This document shows positions 1-9,063 of a stretch of 40,372 bases of DNA, piece by piece. Every line of letters starts with the position of its first letter. Positions within the stretch are counted from its first letter, which is position 1. The notes under the pieces were generated by a model. It ran no database searches. It saw only the letters and a program-made list of their open reading frames with translations, and was not told the DNA's origin. The DNA comes from Geminicoccaceae bacterium (lineage in GTDB: Bacteria; Pseudomonadota; Alphaproteobacteria; Geminicoccales; Geminicoccaceae): positions 1-40,372 of the forward strand of contig JANWZN010000010.1 of NCBI GenBank assembly GCA_025054575.1. The letters run 5' to 3'. The translations under genes and the position numbers were made by a program.

Positions 1-1
1 T

Positions 2-1540
2 GGCGAGGCGGTCGACTTCGTCCGGGTCGCCCAGCGGCGCGGCTTCCGAACACCAGTCGTCTTGGTCAGCGACGATCTCGACGCGCTCGATCCGGCGGCC
101 GCGATCGAGCTCGGCATCGGTGACCTGCTGGAGAGGGAGGAGCTCGACATCGGTCGGCTGATCCGCTCTCTCCGCTTCGCCATCGCGCGCAAGGCGCGCA
201 TCGATCGGCTCGACCATCTCGCGCAGTACGACGACCTGACCGGCCTCGCGAACCGTTCCTTGCTGCGCGATCGGCTCGAGCGAGCGCTTGCGGCAGCTCG
301 GCGCCATCGCACCCACGTCGCGGTGATGGTGCTCGATCTCGACCGGTTCAAAGCGGTCAACGACAGCTTCGGTCATGCGGCCGGCGATCGCGTGTTGTGC
401 GTGGTCGCCGAGCGGTTGCGCGGCCGGGTTCGCGAGACGGATACGGTGGCCCGCCTGGGAGGCGACGAATTCACCCTCGTCGTCGAGAACCTGGCTCGGC
501 CGGAGCACGCGACGCTGGTAGCGCGCAAGCTGCTCGACGCGCTGGAGCCGCCGATCCGCATCGAGACCGGCGACGACGTCCGGATCGGGGCCAGCCTCGG
601 GGTCGCCCTCTATCCCCGTGACGGTGCGGATCCGGGGACCCTCGTGCGGCTGGCCGATGCCGCCATGTACGCCGTCAAGGCCCAGGGCGGCCACGGGTGC
701 CGGTTCCACGATCCGAGCCTGGATCAACGGATGCGGCGCGGCTCGATCCTCGAGCGCGACCTCCGGCGTGCGCTGGAGGGCGAGGAGTTCGTGCTGCACT
801 TCCAGCCGCAGGTCACCCTTTGCGGCGAAGAGATCGGCCTGGCCGCGATCCTGCGCTGGCAGCATCCGGAGCTCGGACTGATCGAGGCCGAGCGCTTCCG
901 GGCGGTGGCCGAGGAGAGTGGGCTGATCGATCCCCTCACCGACTGGATCGTCCGCGGCGCGGTCGAGCGGCTGCGGGAGTGGCGCGATGCCGGCCTCGGC
1001 GAGCTTCACGTCAGCGTGCCCGTGCTGTCTCGACGCCAGCTTCTCTGGAGCGACCTCGGTGCGCGGCTGGCGGCCTGTCTCGACGGGGCGGGACTGCCCC
1101 GCTTCGTGCTCGAACTCGAGCTCGAGGAGCGGCTCGTGCTCGAGGAGATCGAGGCGGGCGGCGAGGGCCTGCGCGCGCTCGTCGATCTCGGCATGCGGCT
1201 CGCCCTCGACCGCTTCGGGGCCGGCGTCGCCTCGCTTCGGCTGCTGCGCGATGCTCCCTTGCGCACCTTGAAGATCGCCCGCGAGATCATCCGCGGGGTT
1301 CCGCACGATGCAGGGCGGACCGTGTTCGCGCGCGCCCTCGTCGGTCTCGCCAAGGAGCTCGGGCTGCGGGTGGTGGTCGACGGCATCGACAGCCGGGCCC
1401 AGCTCAAGTTCCTCAAATCTGTGGGCTGCGACGCGGTGCAAGCGGTCATCAGTTGTCCGCCGCTGCCGCCCGATGCTTGCGCCGGCTGGCTGCGCGAGGC
1501 GGCGACGCGCGACGGGGCCGGCACGAGACGAGACCACGGC

Positions 1541-1561
<21 letters not shown>
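2..1561 (+). CDS. Receiver-GGDEF-EAL c-di-GMP protein, 5' truncated by window
   Basis: The reading frame is open from base 2, so the true start lies upstream; the TTG at 62 is unlikely to be real. The first ~55 residues look like the end of a response-regulator receiver domain. A GGDEF domain follows with an intact GGDEF active site at codons 153-157 and an RETD inhibitory I-site (RxxD) at codons 144-147, so diguanylate cyclase activity with product inhibition is plausible. The C-terminal half is EAL-like in length and order but has lost key positions: the EAL triad reads AAI, the Asn of the NLS motif is gone, the metal-binding DDFG reads DRFG, and KID reads KIA. Phosphodiesterase activity is therefore doubtful; the domain may only bind c-di-GMP or GTP. 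It converges on the next diguanylate cyclase gene with a 21-base tail overlap. Confidence 0.9.
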
Positions 1562-2593
<1,032 letters not shown>

Positions 2594-2611
2594 CGTCCTA
2601 CACCGTATCGA

Positions 2612-2629
2612 TTAACGAACCGTTGACGA
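2612..2629. promoter_or_regulatory. CtrA-like site (TTAA-N7-TTGA)
   Basis: TTAACGAACCGTTGACGA matches the alphaproteobacterial CtrA consensus TTAA-N7-TTAA with one mismatch. It lies between the divergent starts of the diguanylate cyclase (2593) and the hydrolase (2717). The TTGACG inside it (2623-2628) could also act as a -35 box for the hydrolase, with TCTGCT at 2646-2651 as a weak -10. It matches 15 of 18 positions with the motif upstream of fliX at 4126. Confidence 0.4.
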
Positions 2630-2716
2630 CGACCATCCGATCTTCTCTGCTTTGGCCGGATGCATCTGTGCATCGCGGGACAGCGCCGAACCCGGAGCTT
2701 CCTCGGAGGGGTCGCC

Positions 2717-3577
2717 ATGATCCATCTTCTGCTCGGCGGTGTCGTCGCCTACGGCGTCGCCGTCACCGGAATGTACCTCTTGCAAGACACGCTGCTGTTC
2801 CCCCGGGCAGCGGTACGCTTCCCGGCTTCGGCGCTGCCCCCGCGGGCCGAGCGGGTGGTCCTCCAGTCGGTCGACGGCGATCCCTTGGTCGGCACCTTGC
2901 TGCCCGCCCTCGGCACCAGCCGCGGGCTGCTCGTCGGTTTCGGCGGTAACGCTTGGAACGCCGACGATCTCGCCCTCTTCCTCGGGGAGCGGGCACCGGA
3001 CTTCGACCTCGTCGTGTTCCATTATCGCGGCTACCAGCCGAGCGGCGGTCGACCGAGCGAGCATGCGCTCTACGCCGATGCCGTGACCGTCCACGACTGG
3101 GCGGTCGGGCGGCTGGCGCCGCCGCGGGTCTATGCGGTGGGCTTCAGCCTCGGCTCGGCGGTCGCCGCCTACCTGGCTTCGCAACGCCAGCTCGACGGCC
3201 TCGTCCTCGTCACACCGTTCGACTCGATCGAGGCGATCGCCCTCGAGCGCTACCCGTGGGTTCCGGTACGGGCGCTGCTGCGACACCCCTTCCGGGCCGA
3301 CGCTCACCTGCGCGGCCGCGATCTGCCGGTAGCGGTCATCGCCGCGAGCGAGGATCGCATCGTGCCCAAGGAGCGGACCGAGGCCTTGGCCGCGATGCTG
3401 GCGCGTCCCGTTCTCGTGGCGAGCGTGCCCGACGCCACCCACAACGGCATTTACGATCACGAGCTGTTCGATCGCCTCTTCCGGCAGGCGTTCGCTCGTT
3501 TGGACGATGCCGACCGCGCCGCTCGCGAGCGCGGCGAACCCTCGCGCACCAGGGCCGCGGAGGCGGTGGGCGGCTGA
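2717..3577 (+). CDS. Membrane-anchored alpha/beta hydrolase (BEM46/ABHD13-like)
   Basis: A 286-residue serine hydrolase. The start is the ATG at 2717 because a strong GGAGGGG ribosome-binding site lies at 2704-2710; the longer frame upstream lacks one. Residues 3-22 form one hydrophobic segment, which should anchor the protein in the inner membrane. The nucleophile elbow is GFSLGS with Ser144; Asp213 (in SEDRIV) and His242 (in DATHNGIYD) complete the expected triad. The layout matches the BEM46/YfhR/ABHD13 group, whose substrates are mostly unknown. It stands alone, divergent from the diguanylate cyclase and convergent with fliX. Confidence 0.85.
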   Translation: MIHLLLGGVVAYGVAVTGMYLLQDTLLFPRAAVRFPASALPPRAERVVLQSVDGDPLVGTLLPALGTSRGLLVGFGGNAWNADDLALFLGERAPDFDLVVFHYRGYQPSGGRPSEHALYADAVTVHDWAVGRLAPPRVYAVGFSLGSAVAAYLASQRQLDGLVLVTPFDSIEAIALERYPWVPVRALLRHPFRADAHLRGRDLPVAVIAASEDRIVPKERTEALAAMLARPVLVASVPDATHNGIYDHELFDRLFRQAFARLDDADRAARERGEPSRTRAAEAVGG

Positions 3578-3594
3578 CCGATCGCCGTCTCGCT

Positions 3595-3619
3595 GGCGGC
3601 TCGGGGAAACGAGGCCGCC
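3595..3619. terminator. Hairpin between convergent hydrolase and fliX
   Basis: GGCGGC-TCG pairs with CGAGGCCGCC across a short GGGAAA loop, with one bulged base. It fills most of the 44-base gap between two convergent stop codons and could terminate both transcripts. There is no run of T, so it may work only as a barrier or with Rho. Confidence 0.35.
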
Positions 3620-3621
3620 CT

Positions 3622-4080
3622 TCATCGACCGCCGCCGGCGCTCGCCGCCGCAGCGGCCGTCGCGACCTCGAGCTTCGCCAGCTCGACCTCGACGCGCGTC
3701 GCGAGCTCGGCGAGGACACGGGCGAGCGCCGGCTCGCAGCTCGCTCGGTCCATTTCGCCGAGGCCGCGCGCCAGCGCTCGCACGGTGCCCGGCTGCACCG
3801 CGCCCGCGAGAAGCCCCAGCTGGAGCTCCTCCAAAAGGTCGAGCAAGGTCGTCGCGTGCCGGATCGTTCGGCGCCGTCGATCGCTCGCCTCGTCCACCTG
3901 CTGCAAGGCGATCAAGGCGTCGATCCCGGCCAAGGGGCCGACCGGGGCCGCCCCGCCGGCGCGGGGCCCGGTAACAGGACCACTCGTGCCGAGGTCGGCG
4001 AGGGGCCAGGAGCCGTCCTGCCGGCCCGTGCGCCGTATCCGACCTCCGGCACCGGTTGCGACCGTCCACTCCACGCGCAT
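3622..4080 (-). CDS. fliX: Flagellar assembly trans-activator FliX
   Basis: A 152-residue protein. The start is the ATG at 4080, with a GGAGG ribosome-binding site at 4089-4093; the longer open frame upstream is non-coding leader. The N-terminal ~60 residues are low-complexity. The C-terminal ~90 residues have the FliX pattern: a GIDALIALQ motif, an acidic-Arg stretch (DEASDRRRR), a LLDLLEELQLGLL helix and a terminal VELAKLEV. In Caulobacter FliX works with the sigma-54 activator FlbD, coupling early basal-body assembly to late flagellar gene expression. The gene is divergent from flgI, whose promoter here is sigma-54 type, which fits that role. No flbD lies in the window. A CtrA-like motif lies 46 bases upstream. 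Confidence 0.85.
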   Translation of the reverse strand: MRVEWTVATGAGGRIRRTGRQDGSWPLADLGTSGPVTGPRAGGAAPVGPLAGIDALIALQQVDEASDRRRRTIRHATTLLDLLEELQLGLLAGAVQPGTVRALARGLGEMDRASCEPALARVLAELATRVEVELAKLEVATAAAAASAGGGR

Positions 4081-4125
4081 GGGCTGATCCTCCGCACCCT
4101 GCGCCGAAAGTCTGACCGAAATTGG

Positions 4126-4143
4126 TTTAAGAACGGTTGACGA
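4126..4143. promoter_or_regulatory. CtrA-like motif upstream of fliX
   Basis: TTTAAGAACGGTTGACGA shares 15 of 18 positions with the motif at 2612-2629. As a CtrA box it reads TTTA-N7-TTGA, two mismatches from consensus. A GAATC (GANTC, the CcrM methylation target) follows at 4144-4148. In Caulobacter fliX is a CtrA-dependent class II gene, which makes a site here plausible. Confidence 0.35.
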
Positions 4144-4248
4144 GAATCGAGGGCTACCCGGCAGTTCGTGCCGGGGAGGGCAAGAATTTCCGGCCGAAGG
4201 TTGCAGAGCCCCAGACGGATCGCCCGGGGGGAGCGGATTCGGCGGCTC

Positions 4249-4263
4249 TGGCACGATGATGGC
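4249..4263 (+). promoter_or_regulatory. Sigma-54 promoter of the flgI operon
   Basis: CTGGCACGATGATGGCT (4248-4264) matches the sigma-54 consensus TGGCACG-N4-TTGC. The -24 GG is at 4250-4251 and the -12 GC at 4262-4263, with exactly 10 bases between them. The only departure in the core is TGGC for TTGC. Predicted transcription starts about 4275, giving a leader of about 45 bases before the GTG of flgI. Confidence 0.75.
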
Positions 4264-4319
4264 TAACGCTCGAGCGCGGTCGGTGCGCAGCGGCGCATCG
4301 GAGCGGACGGGAGCGGATC

Positions 4320-5480
4320 GTGCGGTTGGCCATCGACGCGAGGGTGCCAAGGAGAGCGAGCGGAGCGACGCGCGTGCGGGTGCGCGCGCTGCTGCTCCTT
4401 CTGACGCTGCTCGGCGCGTTGCCGGTTGCCGCGCGGGCCACCTCGCGGATCAAGGACGTCGCCGATTTCGAGGGTGTGCGGGAGAACGTGCTGATCGGCT
4501 ACGGTCTCGTCGTCGGGCTCAACGGTAGCGGCGACTCCCTGCGCAACTCGGTGTTCACGCAGGAAAGTCTGGTCGCGATGCTCGAGCGGCTCGGGGTCGG
4601 CACGCGCGGCGTGAACCTCAACACCCGCAACGTCGCGGCGGTCATGGTCACCGCGACCTTGCCGCCGTTCGCCCGCCAGGGAACGCGCATCGACGTCGCG
4701 GTCAACGCCATGGGCGACGCCAAATCGCTGCTCGGCGGCACTTTGCTCGCGACACCGCTCCTCGGCGCCGACGGCGAGGTGTATGCGGTGGCCCAGGGGG
4801 CGCTCGCCGTGGGCGGGTTCGAGGCCCGAGGTGCCGCCCAGTCGGTCACCCGGAACGTCCCGACCAGCGCCCGATTGCCCGCCGGGGCGATCGTCGAGCG
4901 CGAGGTACCCTTCGCCCTCGATTCGCTGCCGGAGATCCGACTCGCACTGCGCAATCCCGATTTCACGACGGCGCAGCGCATCGCCACGGTGATCAACAGC
5001 CGCATCCCGGGCGAGCCCGCGCGTGCCACCGACCCGGCCACCGTCCGGCTGCCGGTGCCGGCCGCCTGGCGCGGCCGCGTCGCCCAGCTCTTGAGCGAGA
5101 TCGAACAGCTGCCGGTACAGCCCGACAGCCCCGCGCGGATCGTCATCGACGAAGCCTCGGGCATCATCGTCATGGGCGACAAGGTGCGGATCAGCCGGGT
5201 CGCCGTCGCCCAGGGCAACCTCACCGTGCGCGTGACCGAGACTCCCCAGGTGAGCCAGCCCAATCCGCTGGCCAGCGGCGAGACGGTGGTCGTGCCCCGC
5301 ACCAACGTCGAGGTCGACGACCAGCGCGAGCGCCGCATGGTCGTCCTCGAGCCCGGCGCCACCCTCGACGCGCTCGTCGACGGTCTGAACGCGCTCGGCG
5401 TCGGGCCGCGCGACATGATCGCGATCATCCAGGCGATCAAGGCCGCCGGAGCGCTGCAGGCCGAGATCGAGGTGATGTGA
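4320..5480 (+). CDS. flgI: Flagellar P-ring protein FlgI
   Basis: A 386-residue periplasmic protein that forms the P ring around the flagellar rod. A basic N-terminus and a Leu-rich stretch (residues ~23-35) give a Sec signal peptide, probably cleaved after ARA near residue 40. The mature part opens with the family motif RIKDVADFEGVRENVLIGYGL, followed by the GLNGSGDSL segment, and ends in the conserved AGALQAEIEVM. The GTG at 4320 has GGGAG six bases upstream; a GTG nearer the Leu-rich stretch (~4377) would give a more normal signal peptide and is possible. It is the first gene of a five-gene operon behind a sigma-54 promoter. The chaperone flgA and L-ring flgH are not in the window. Confidence 0.95.
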   Translation: MRLAIDARVPRRASGATRVRVRALLLLLTLLGALPVAARATSRIKDVADFEGVRENVLIGYGLVVGLNGSGDSLRNSVFTQESLVAMLERLGVGTRGVNLNTRNVAAVMVTATLPPFARQGTRIDVAVNAMGDAKSLLGGTLLATPLLGADGEVYAVAQGALAVGGFEARGAAQSVTRNVPTSARLPAGAIVEREVPFALDSLPEIRLALRNPDFTTAQRIATVINSRIPGEPARATDPATVRLPVPAAWRGRVAQLLSEIEQLPVQPDSPARIVIDEASGIIVMGDKVRISRVAVAQGNLTVRVTETPQVSQPNPLASGETVVVPRTNVEVDDQRERRMVVLEPGATLDALVDGLNALGVGPRDMIAIIQAIKAAGALQAEIEVM

Positions 5481-5779
5481 TGGATACCCGTGCGCTGCCT
5501 CTTGCTTCCGCCGCTCCGTCCGCCTCGTCGCCCGCGCCGGCCGCGCCCGATCGCGCGGCGCGGATCGACGCCGTCGCCACGGAGTTCGAGGCCGTCTTCT
5601 TGTCCCAGATCGTCCGCGGGATGAGCACCGGTCTGGGCCCGGACGGCCTCTTCGGCAAAGAACCGTTCGGCAGCCTGCTGGCGGACGAATATGCGCGCTT
5701 GCTCGCGCGCGCGGGCGGCATCGGGATCGCCGATGCGACCCGGCGCGAGTTGCTGCGGCTGCAGGAGGCGGGGCGATGA
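5480..5779 (+). CDS. flgJ: Rod-binding protein (FlgJ N-terminal domain type, CheL)
   Basis: A 99-residue protein. The ATG at 5480 shares its A with the TGA of flgI (TGATG), so translation is coupled. After an Ala/Pro-rich ~25 residues comes the rod-binding domain: EFEAVFLSQIVRGM, a GLFGKEPFGSLLADEYARLLA segment, and a C-terminal helix. It corresponds only to the N-terminal half of enterobacterial FlgJ; the muramidase half is absent, as usual in alphaproteobacteria, where this short form is also called CheL. It should cap or scaffold rod assembly in the periplasm. No cell-wall hydrolase to partner it is encoded nearby. Confidence 0.88.
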   Translation: MDTRALPLASAAPSASSPAPAAPDRAARIDAVATEFEAVFLSQIVRGMSTGLGPDGLFGKEPFGSLLADEYARLLARAGGIGIADATRRELLRLQEAGR

Positions 5780-6195
5780 GCGGGCTCGAACGGGTGGTCG
5801 TGCTGCTCGCGCTGATCGAAAAGCTGTGCGAGGTCATGGCGCGGGAGAACGATTGCGTTCGCCGCTTCGCGCTCGATCCCTTGAGCGAGCTGCAGGCCGA
5901 GAAGAGAACGCTCGCGCAGGCCTACGAGAAGGAGCTGGACCGGCTCCGGCGGGAGCCCGAGCTGCTCGGAGCCCTGCCCCTCGAGCCTCGCCGCCAGCTC
6001 GAGGAGGCGATGCGCCGGATGCGGGCGGCGGCGCGGCGCAATGCCGAAGTCCTGAGCGCCGCCAAGACGGTGAGCGAACGGCTCTTGCGGCGATTGAGCG
6101 AGGCGCTGGCCGAAGAGCCGCGCCATGGCGCGCTCGCCTCGGGCGCTGCCCCGCGCGGTCGCGTCATCGCGATGAGCGTCGATCGTCAGGTCTGA
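5776..6195 (+). CDS. FlgN-like flagellar export chaperone
   Basis: A 139-residue, almost wholly helical and charged protein whose ATG overlaps the previous stop (ATGA). The N-terminus LERVVVLLALIEKLCEVMARENDCVRR and the Leu-heptad character resemble FlgN-type chaperones, which hold the hook-filament junction proteins FlgK and FlgL before secretion. Sequence similarity alone is weak; the main support is position, directly before flgK and flgL. The function is therefore an inference from family-like structure plus context. The last ~25 residues look disordered. Confidence 0.6.
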   Translation: MSGLERVVVLLALIEKLCEVMARENDCVRRFALDPLSELQAEKRTLAQAYEKELDRLRREPELLGALPLEPRRQLEEAMRRMRAAARRNAEVLSAAKTVSERLLRRLSEALAEEPRHGALASGAAPRGRVIAMSVDRQV

Positions 6196-6207
6196 GGAGA
6201 GCGCCCG

Positions 6208-8082
6208 ATGAGCCTCGGCAACACGCTCCGGATCGCCGTGAGCGGGCTCGCGACCGCGCAACGAGCTCTCGCGGTCACCGCCCAGAACGCCACCAACGCC
6301 ACCACCGAGGGCTATGTCCGCAAACGGCACGTCCAGGAGACCCTGGCGATCGACGGTCAAGGGCAGGGCGTGCGGCCGCTCGCGCCGCAGCGCGTGATCG
6401 ACGAGTTCCTCACCGCCGAACTCAGGGTCCAGACGGGGCGGCTCGCTCGCAGCGCGGCCATCGCCGAGCTGATGGGGCGGGCCGAGGCGGCCGTGTTCGG
6501 ATCGCCCGGTGAGACCGGCAACGGGATCCCGAACCGACTGGCGCGGCTTTCGAGCGCGGCCGAAAGCCTCGCCAACGATCCGAGCAAGATCCCGCTGCGC
6601 GCCGCGCTGGTCGGTGCCGCGCAGGATCTCGCCCGCGAGATCGCGCGCGCCGGCGAGCAGGTGCAGGCGCTGCGGCGCGATGCCGATCAGCGGATCGACC
6701 GCCTCGTCGATTCGATCAACGCCGACATCGCCGCCCTGCACGAGGTCAATCTCGAGGTCGGCCGCGGCAAGCCGAGCGCCGAGCTCGAGGACCGCCGCGA
6801 CCGGCTGCTCCAGGAGCTCGCACGCAAGCTCGACATCGCCACCTATCGGCTGGATGACGGCCGGACGGCCGTCTTCCTGCGCGGCGGTCAGCCACTCCTC
6901 GAGGGTGGGCCGCGGGTGCTCGTCTACACCCCGGCCCCGGTCGTCGACGCGACGACCCTGTTCGAGCCGATCACGATCTACAGCCGGAAAGATATCGACC
7001 CCGCCACCGGTGCGCCGCTGCCGGGGGCGATCGGCGCCACGCTCGTCACCGGCGGCCTGCGCGCCGCCCTGCCGCCCGAGCTCGAAACCGGGACGCCCGC
7101 CGACGAGGCGCTGATCGTCCGCTCGCCGCTCGCGAGCGGCGAGCTGCAGGGTCTGCTCGAGGTGCGCGATCGGCTCCTGCCCGAGCTCGCCGATCGGCTC
7201 GACGAGCTCGCGCGAATCACCCGCTTCGCCTTGAACGCGGCCCACAACGCCGCGGTCGCCTGGCCGCCGCCCGAGAGCCTGACCGCCACCCGGATCGAGG
7301 ACGGCACCTTCGACGCCTCGGCCCGCGCCGGCACGGCGTGGCTCGCCGTCGTCGACCGCGCGACCGGCACGACGCTGCAGACGATCGCGATCGATCTGAC
7401 GGCCGACTTCGCCACGCTCGTGGCCCAGCTCGACGCCGACCTCGCCGGTCACGGCGACGCCTCGGTGGACGCAGAGGGGCGGCTCGCGATCGCCTTGGAT
7501 CCGGGCAAGGGCATCGCCTTGGCCGACGGCGACGGGACCGTCACCGTCACCGACGCGCTCGGCCACAGCTGGGTTTACGGCTTCGCCCACTATTTCGGCC
7601 TCGACGACCTGCTCGTGGCCGAGCCGGACCGGCCGACCGCCTTGTCGGTGCGCGCCGATCTCGTGGCGCAGCCCGGCCGGCTCGCGACCGCCAAGCTCGA
7701 TGTCGACCTCGGGCCGCCGGCCGTGGCGAGGCTCGGCGGGGCCGGCGACAATCGCGGGATCCAAGCACTCGCCGCCGCCTTCGAGCGGCGCGTGCAGACC
7801 GTTGCGCGCGGGGCGCTCGACCCGGCCAGTGCCACGATGGGAAGCTATGCCGCCGATCTGCTCGGGCTCACCGCCGTCGAGGTCGCCCGCTCGAACGATG
7901 CGGCCGAGGCCGATCGCGCGATGGCCGAGGAGCTCGAAAGCCGATCGAGTGCGATCTCGGGGGTCAACATGGACGAGGAACTCGCTCGGCTCGTTCTCTA
8001 CCAGCAGAGCTACGGGGTCGCGGCCCGCCTCGTCCAGATCACCAACCGGATGTTCGACGAGCTCATGGAGCTCGCGCGCTGA
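6208..8082 (+). CDS. flgK: Flagellar hook-associated protein 1 FlgK
   Basis: A 624-residue hook-filament junction protein, exported by the flagellar type III system. The ATG has GAGGAGA at 6194-6200. The N-terminal D0 helix (LRIAVSGLATAQRALAVTAQNATNA) and the C-terminal D0 helix (SGVNMDEELARLVLYQQSYGVAARLVQITNRM) are the two signatures of FlgK. The middle ~400 residues are the variable D1-D3 domains and poorly conserved, as expected. It lies between the FlgN-like chaperone and flgL, 12 bases after the former, in the same operon. Confidence 0.94.
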   Translation: MSLGNTLRIAVSGLATAQRALAVTAQNATNATTEGYVRKRHVQETLAIDGQGQGVRPLAPQRVIDEFLTAELRVQTGRLARSAAIAELMGRAEAAVFGSPGETGNGIPNRLARLSSAAESLANDPSKIPLRAALVGAAQDLAREIARAGEQVQALRRDADQRIDRLVDSINADIAALHEVNLEVGRGKPSAELEDRRDRLLQELARKLDIATYRLDDGRTAVFLRGGQPLLEGGPRVLVYTPAPVVDATTLFEPITIYSRKDIDPATGAPLPGAIGATLVTGGLRAALPPELETGTPADEALIVRSPLASGELQGLLEVRDRLLPELADRLDELARITRFALNAAHNAAVAWPPPESLTATRIEDGTFDASARAGTAWLAVVDRATGTTLQTIAIDLTADFATLVAQLDADLAGHGDASVDAEGRLAIALDPGKGIALADGDGTVTVTDALGHSWVYGFAHYFGLDDLLVAEPDRPTALSVRADLVAQPGRLATAKLDVDLGPPAVARLGGAGDNRGIQALAAAFERRVQTVARGALDPASATMGSYAADLLGLTAVEVARSNDAAEADRAMAEELESRSSAISGVNMDEELARLVLYQQSYGVAARLVQITNRMFDELMELAR

Positions 8083-8091
8083 GGAACGCCC

Positions 8092-8991
8092 ATGACCACG
8101 CGGATCGGCGATCTCGTCCACAGCCATCGCCTGACCGGCAACATCCTGCAGATCCAGGCCCGCGTCCGCGATGCGCAGGCCGATATCGCGAGCGGCACGC
8201 GGGCCCAGCGCTGGTCCGAGCTCGCCGACCGGGCGGGCTTTCTCGCCGCGACCCGCCAGGAGCGGGCGCTGGTCGAGCGGCTCGCCGCCGAGAACGACAA
8301 GGTCCTGGGTCGCTTGAACACCATGGACGCCACCCTCGGCAGCCTCGGCGAGCTCGCCCAGCGCTTTCGCACCCTGCTCGTCGCCCGGCTCGGCGAGCCG
8401 GGACCGAGCACGCTGCCGCTCGACCAAGAGATCGAGCAAATGGCGAGCGAGCTCGCGGGCCTCCTCAATCGGCAGCTCGACGGACGCTACCTCTTCGCCG
8501 GCAGTCGGACCGACGCGCCACCGGTCGAGCTCCCCGAACCCTTGCCGACCGTGGCCGATCCCACGCTCTATTACAAGGGCGATGCGGTCGAGCTCGCTGT
8601 CCGTGCGGACGTCGGTGTCGAGATCGCTTATGGTGTGACCGCGGCGGCGGCCCCGTTCGCCCAGCTGATCGGCGCGCTGGGCCGCGCCCACGCCGCCCAT
8701 CTCGCCAACGATCGAGCCGGTCTCGAACAAGCGCTCGACGTCGCAGCCGCCAGCATCGAGGGCATCGCCGCCGAGCGGGCCCGGGTCGGTGTCACGGCGG
8801 CGCGCCTCGAGGGGATCCTCGAGGGACAACGCGGCGCCCTGGTCCGGCTCGACGAGCTGATCGCCGGGGTCGCCGAGACCGATCTCGCGGAAGCCACGAC
8901 CCGGCTCGCCCGGGATCAGGCGGCCCTCGAGGCGAGCTATCTCGTGACGGCGCGGCTCTATCAGACGAGCCTCGCCGAATATCTGCGCTGA
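8092..8991 (+). CDS. flgL: Flagellar hook-associated protein 3 FlgL
   Basis: A 299-residue flagellin-like junction protein, nine bases after flgK with a GAGGA ribosome-binding site. The N-terminal helix contains RVRDAQADIASGTRAQRWSEL; the middle has NRQLDGRYLFAGSRTD, the typical FlgL 'YLFaGs.t...P' element. The C-terminal helix (DLAEATTRLARDQAALEASYLVTARLYQ) matches the flagellin C-terminal D0 pattern. It is the last gene of the sigma-54 operon. The flagellin gene itself is not in this window. Confidence 0.93.
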   Translation: MTTRIGDLVHSHRLTGNILQIQARVRDAQADIASGTRAQRWSELADRAGFLAATRQERALVERLAAENDKVLGRLNTMDATLGSLGELAQRFRTLLVARLGEPGPSTLPLDQEIEQMASELAGLLNRQLDGRYLFAGSRTDAPPVELPEPLPTVADPTLYYKGDAVELAVRADVGVEIAYGVTAAAAPFAQLIGALGRAHAAHLANDRAGLEQALDVAAASIEGIAAERARVGVTAARLEGILEGQRGALVRLDELIAGVAETDLAEATTRLARDQAALEASYLVTARLYQTSLAEYLR

Positions 8992-9001
8992 AGAGCCAGC
9001 G

Positions 9002-9016
9002 TTAAGGCGGCGTCAA
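9002..9016. promoter_or_regulatory. CtrA-like site (TTAA-N7-TCAA) upstream of fliW
   Basis: TTAAGGCGGCGTCAA has the spacing of the CtrA box TTAA-N7-TTAA with one mismatch, and ends TCAAC like the TTAAC half-site. It lies 48 bases before the fliW ATG, in the 72-base gap after flgL. A GCTAGG at 9025-9030 could be a -10 element. Confidence 0.35.
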
Positions 9017-9063
9017 CCTACGGCTGCTAGGCTCGCACGCATCCCGCACGACGGAGACACCTC

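Noticed and set aside
3622-4350. A longer, 242-residue FliX starting near the flgI promoter
   Set aside because: The extra N-terminus is Pro/Arg-rich, overlaps the sigma-54 promoter and the CtrA-like motif, and the ATG at 4080 has a good ribosome-binding site.
5437-8829. A 1130-residue open frame on the minus strand opposite flgJ-flgK-flgL
   Set aside because: It is antisense to clearly conserved flagellar genes. Long mirror frames are expected when GC-rich codons leave few stops, and its translation is low-complexity with no recognisable domain.
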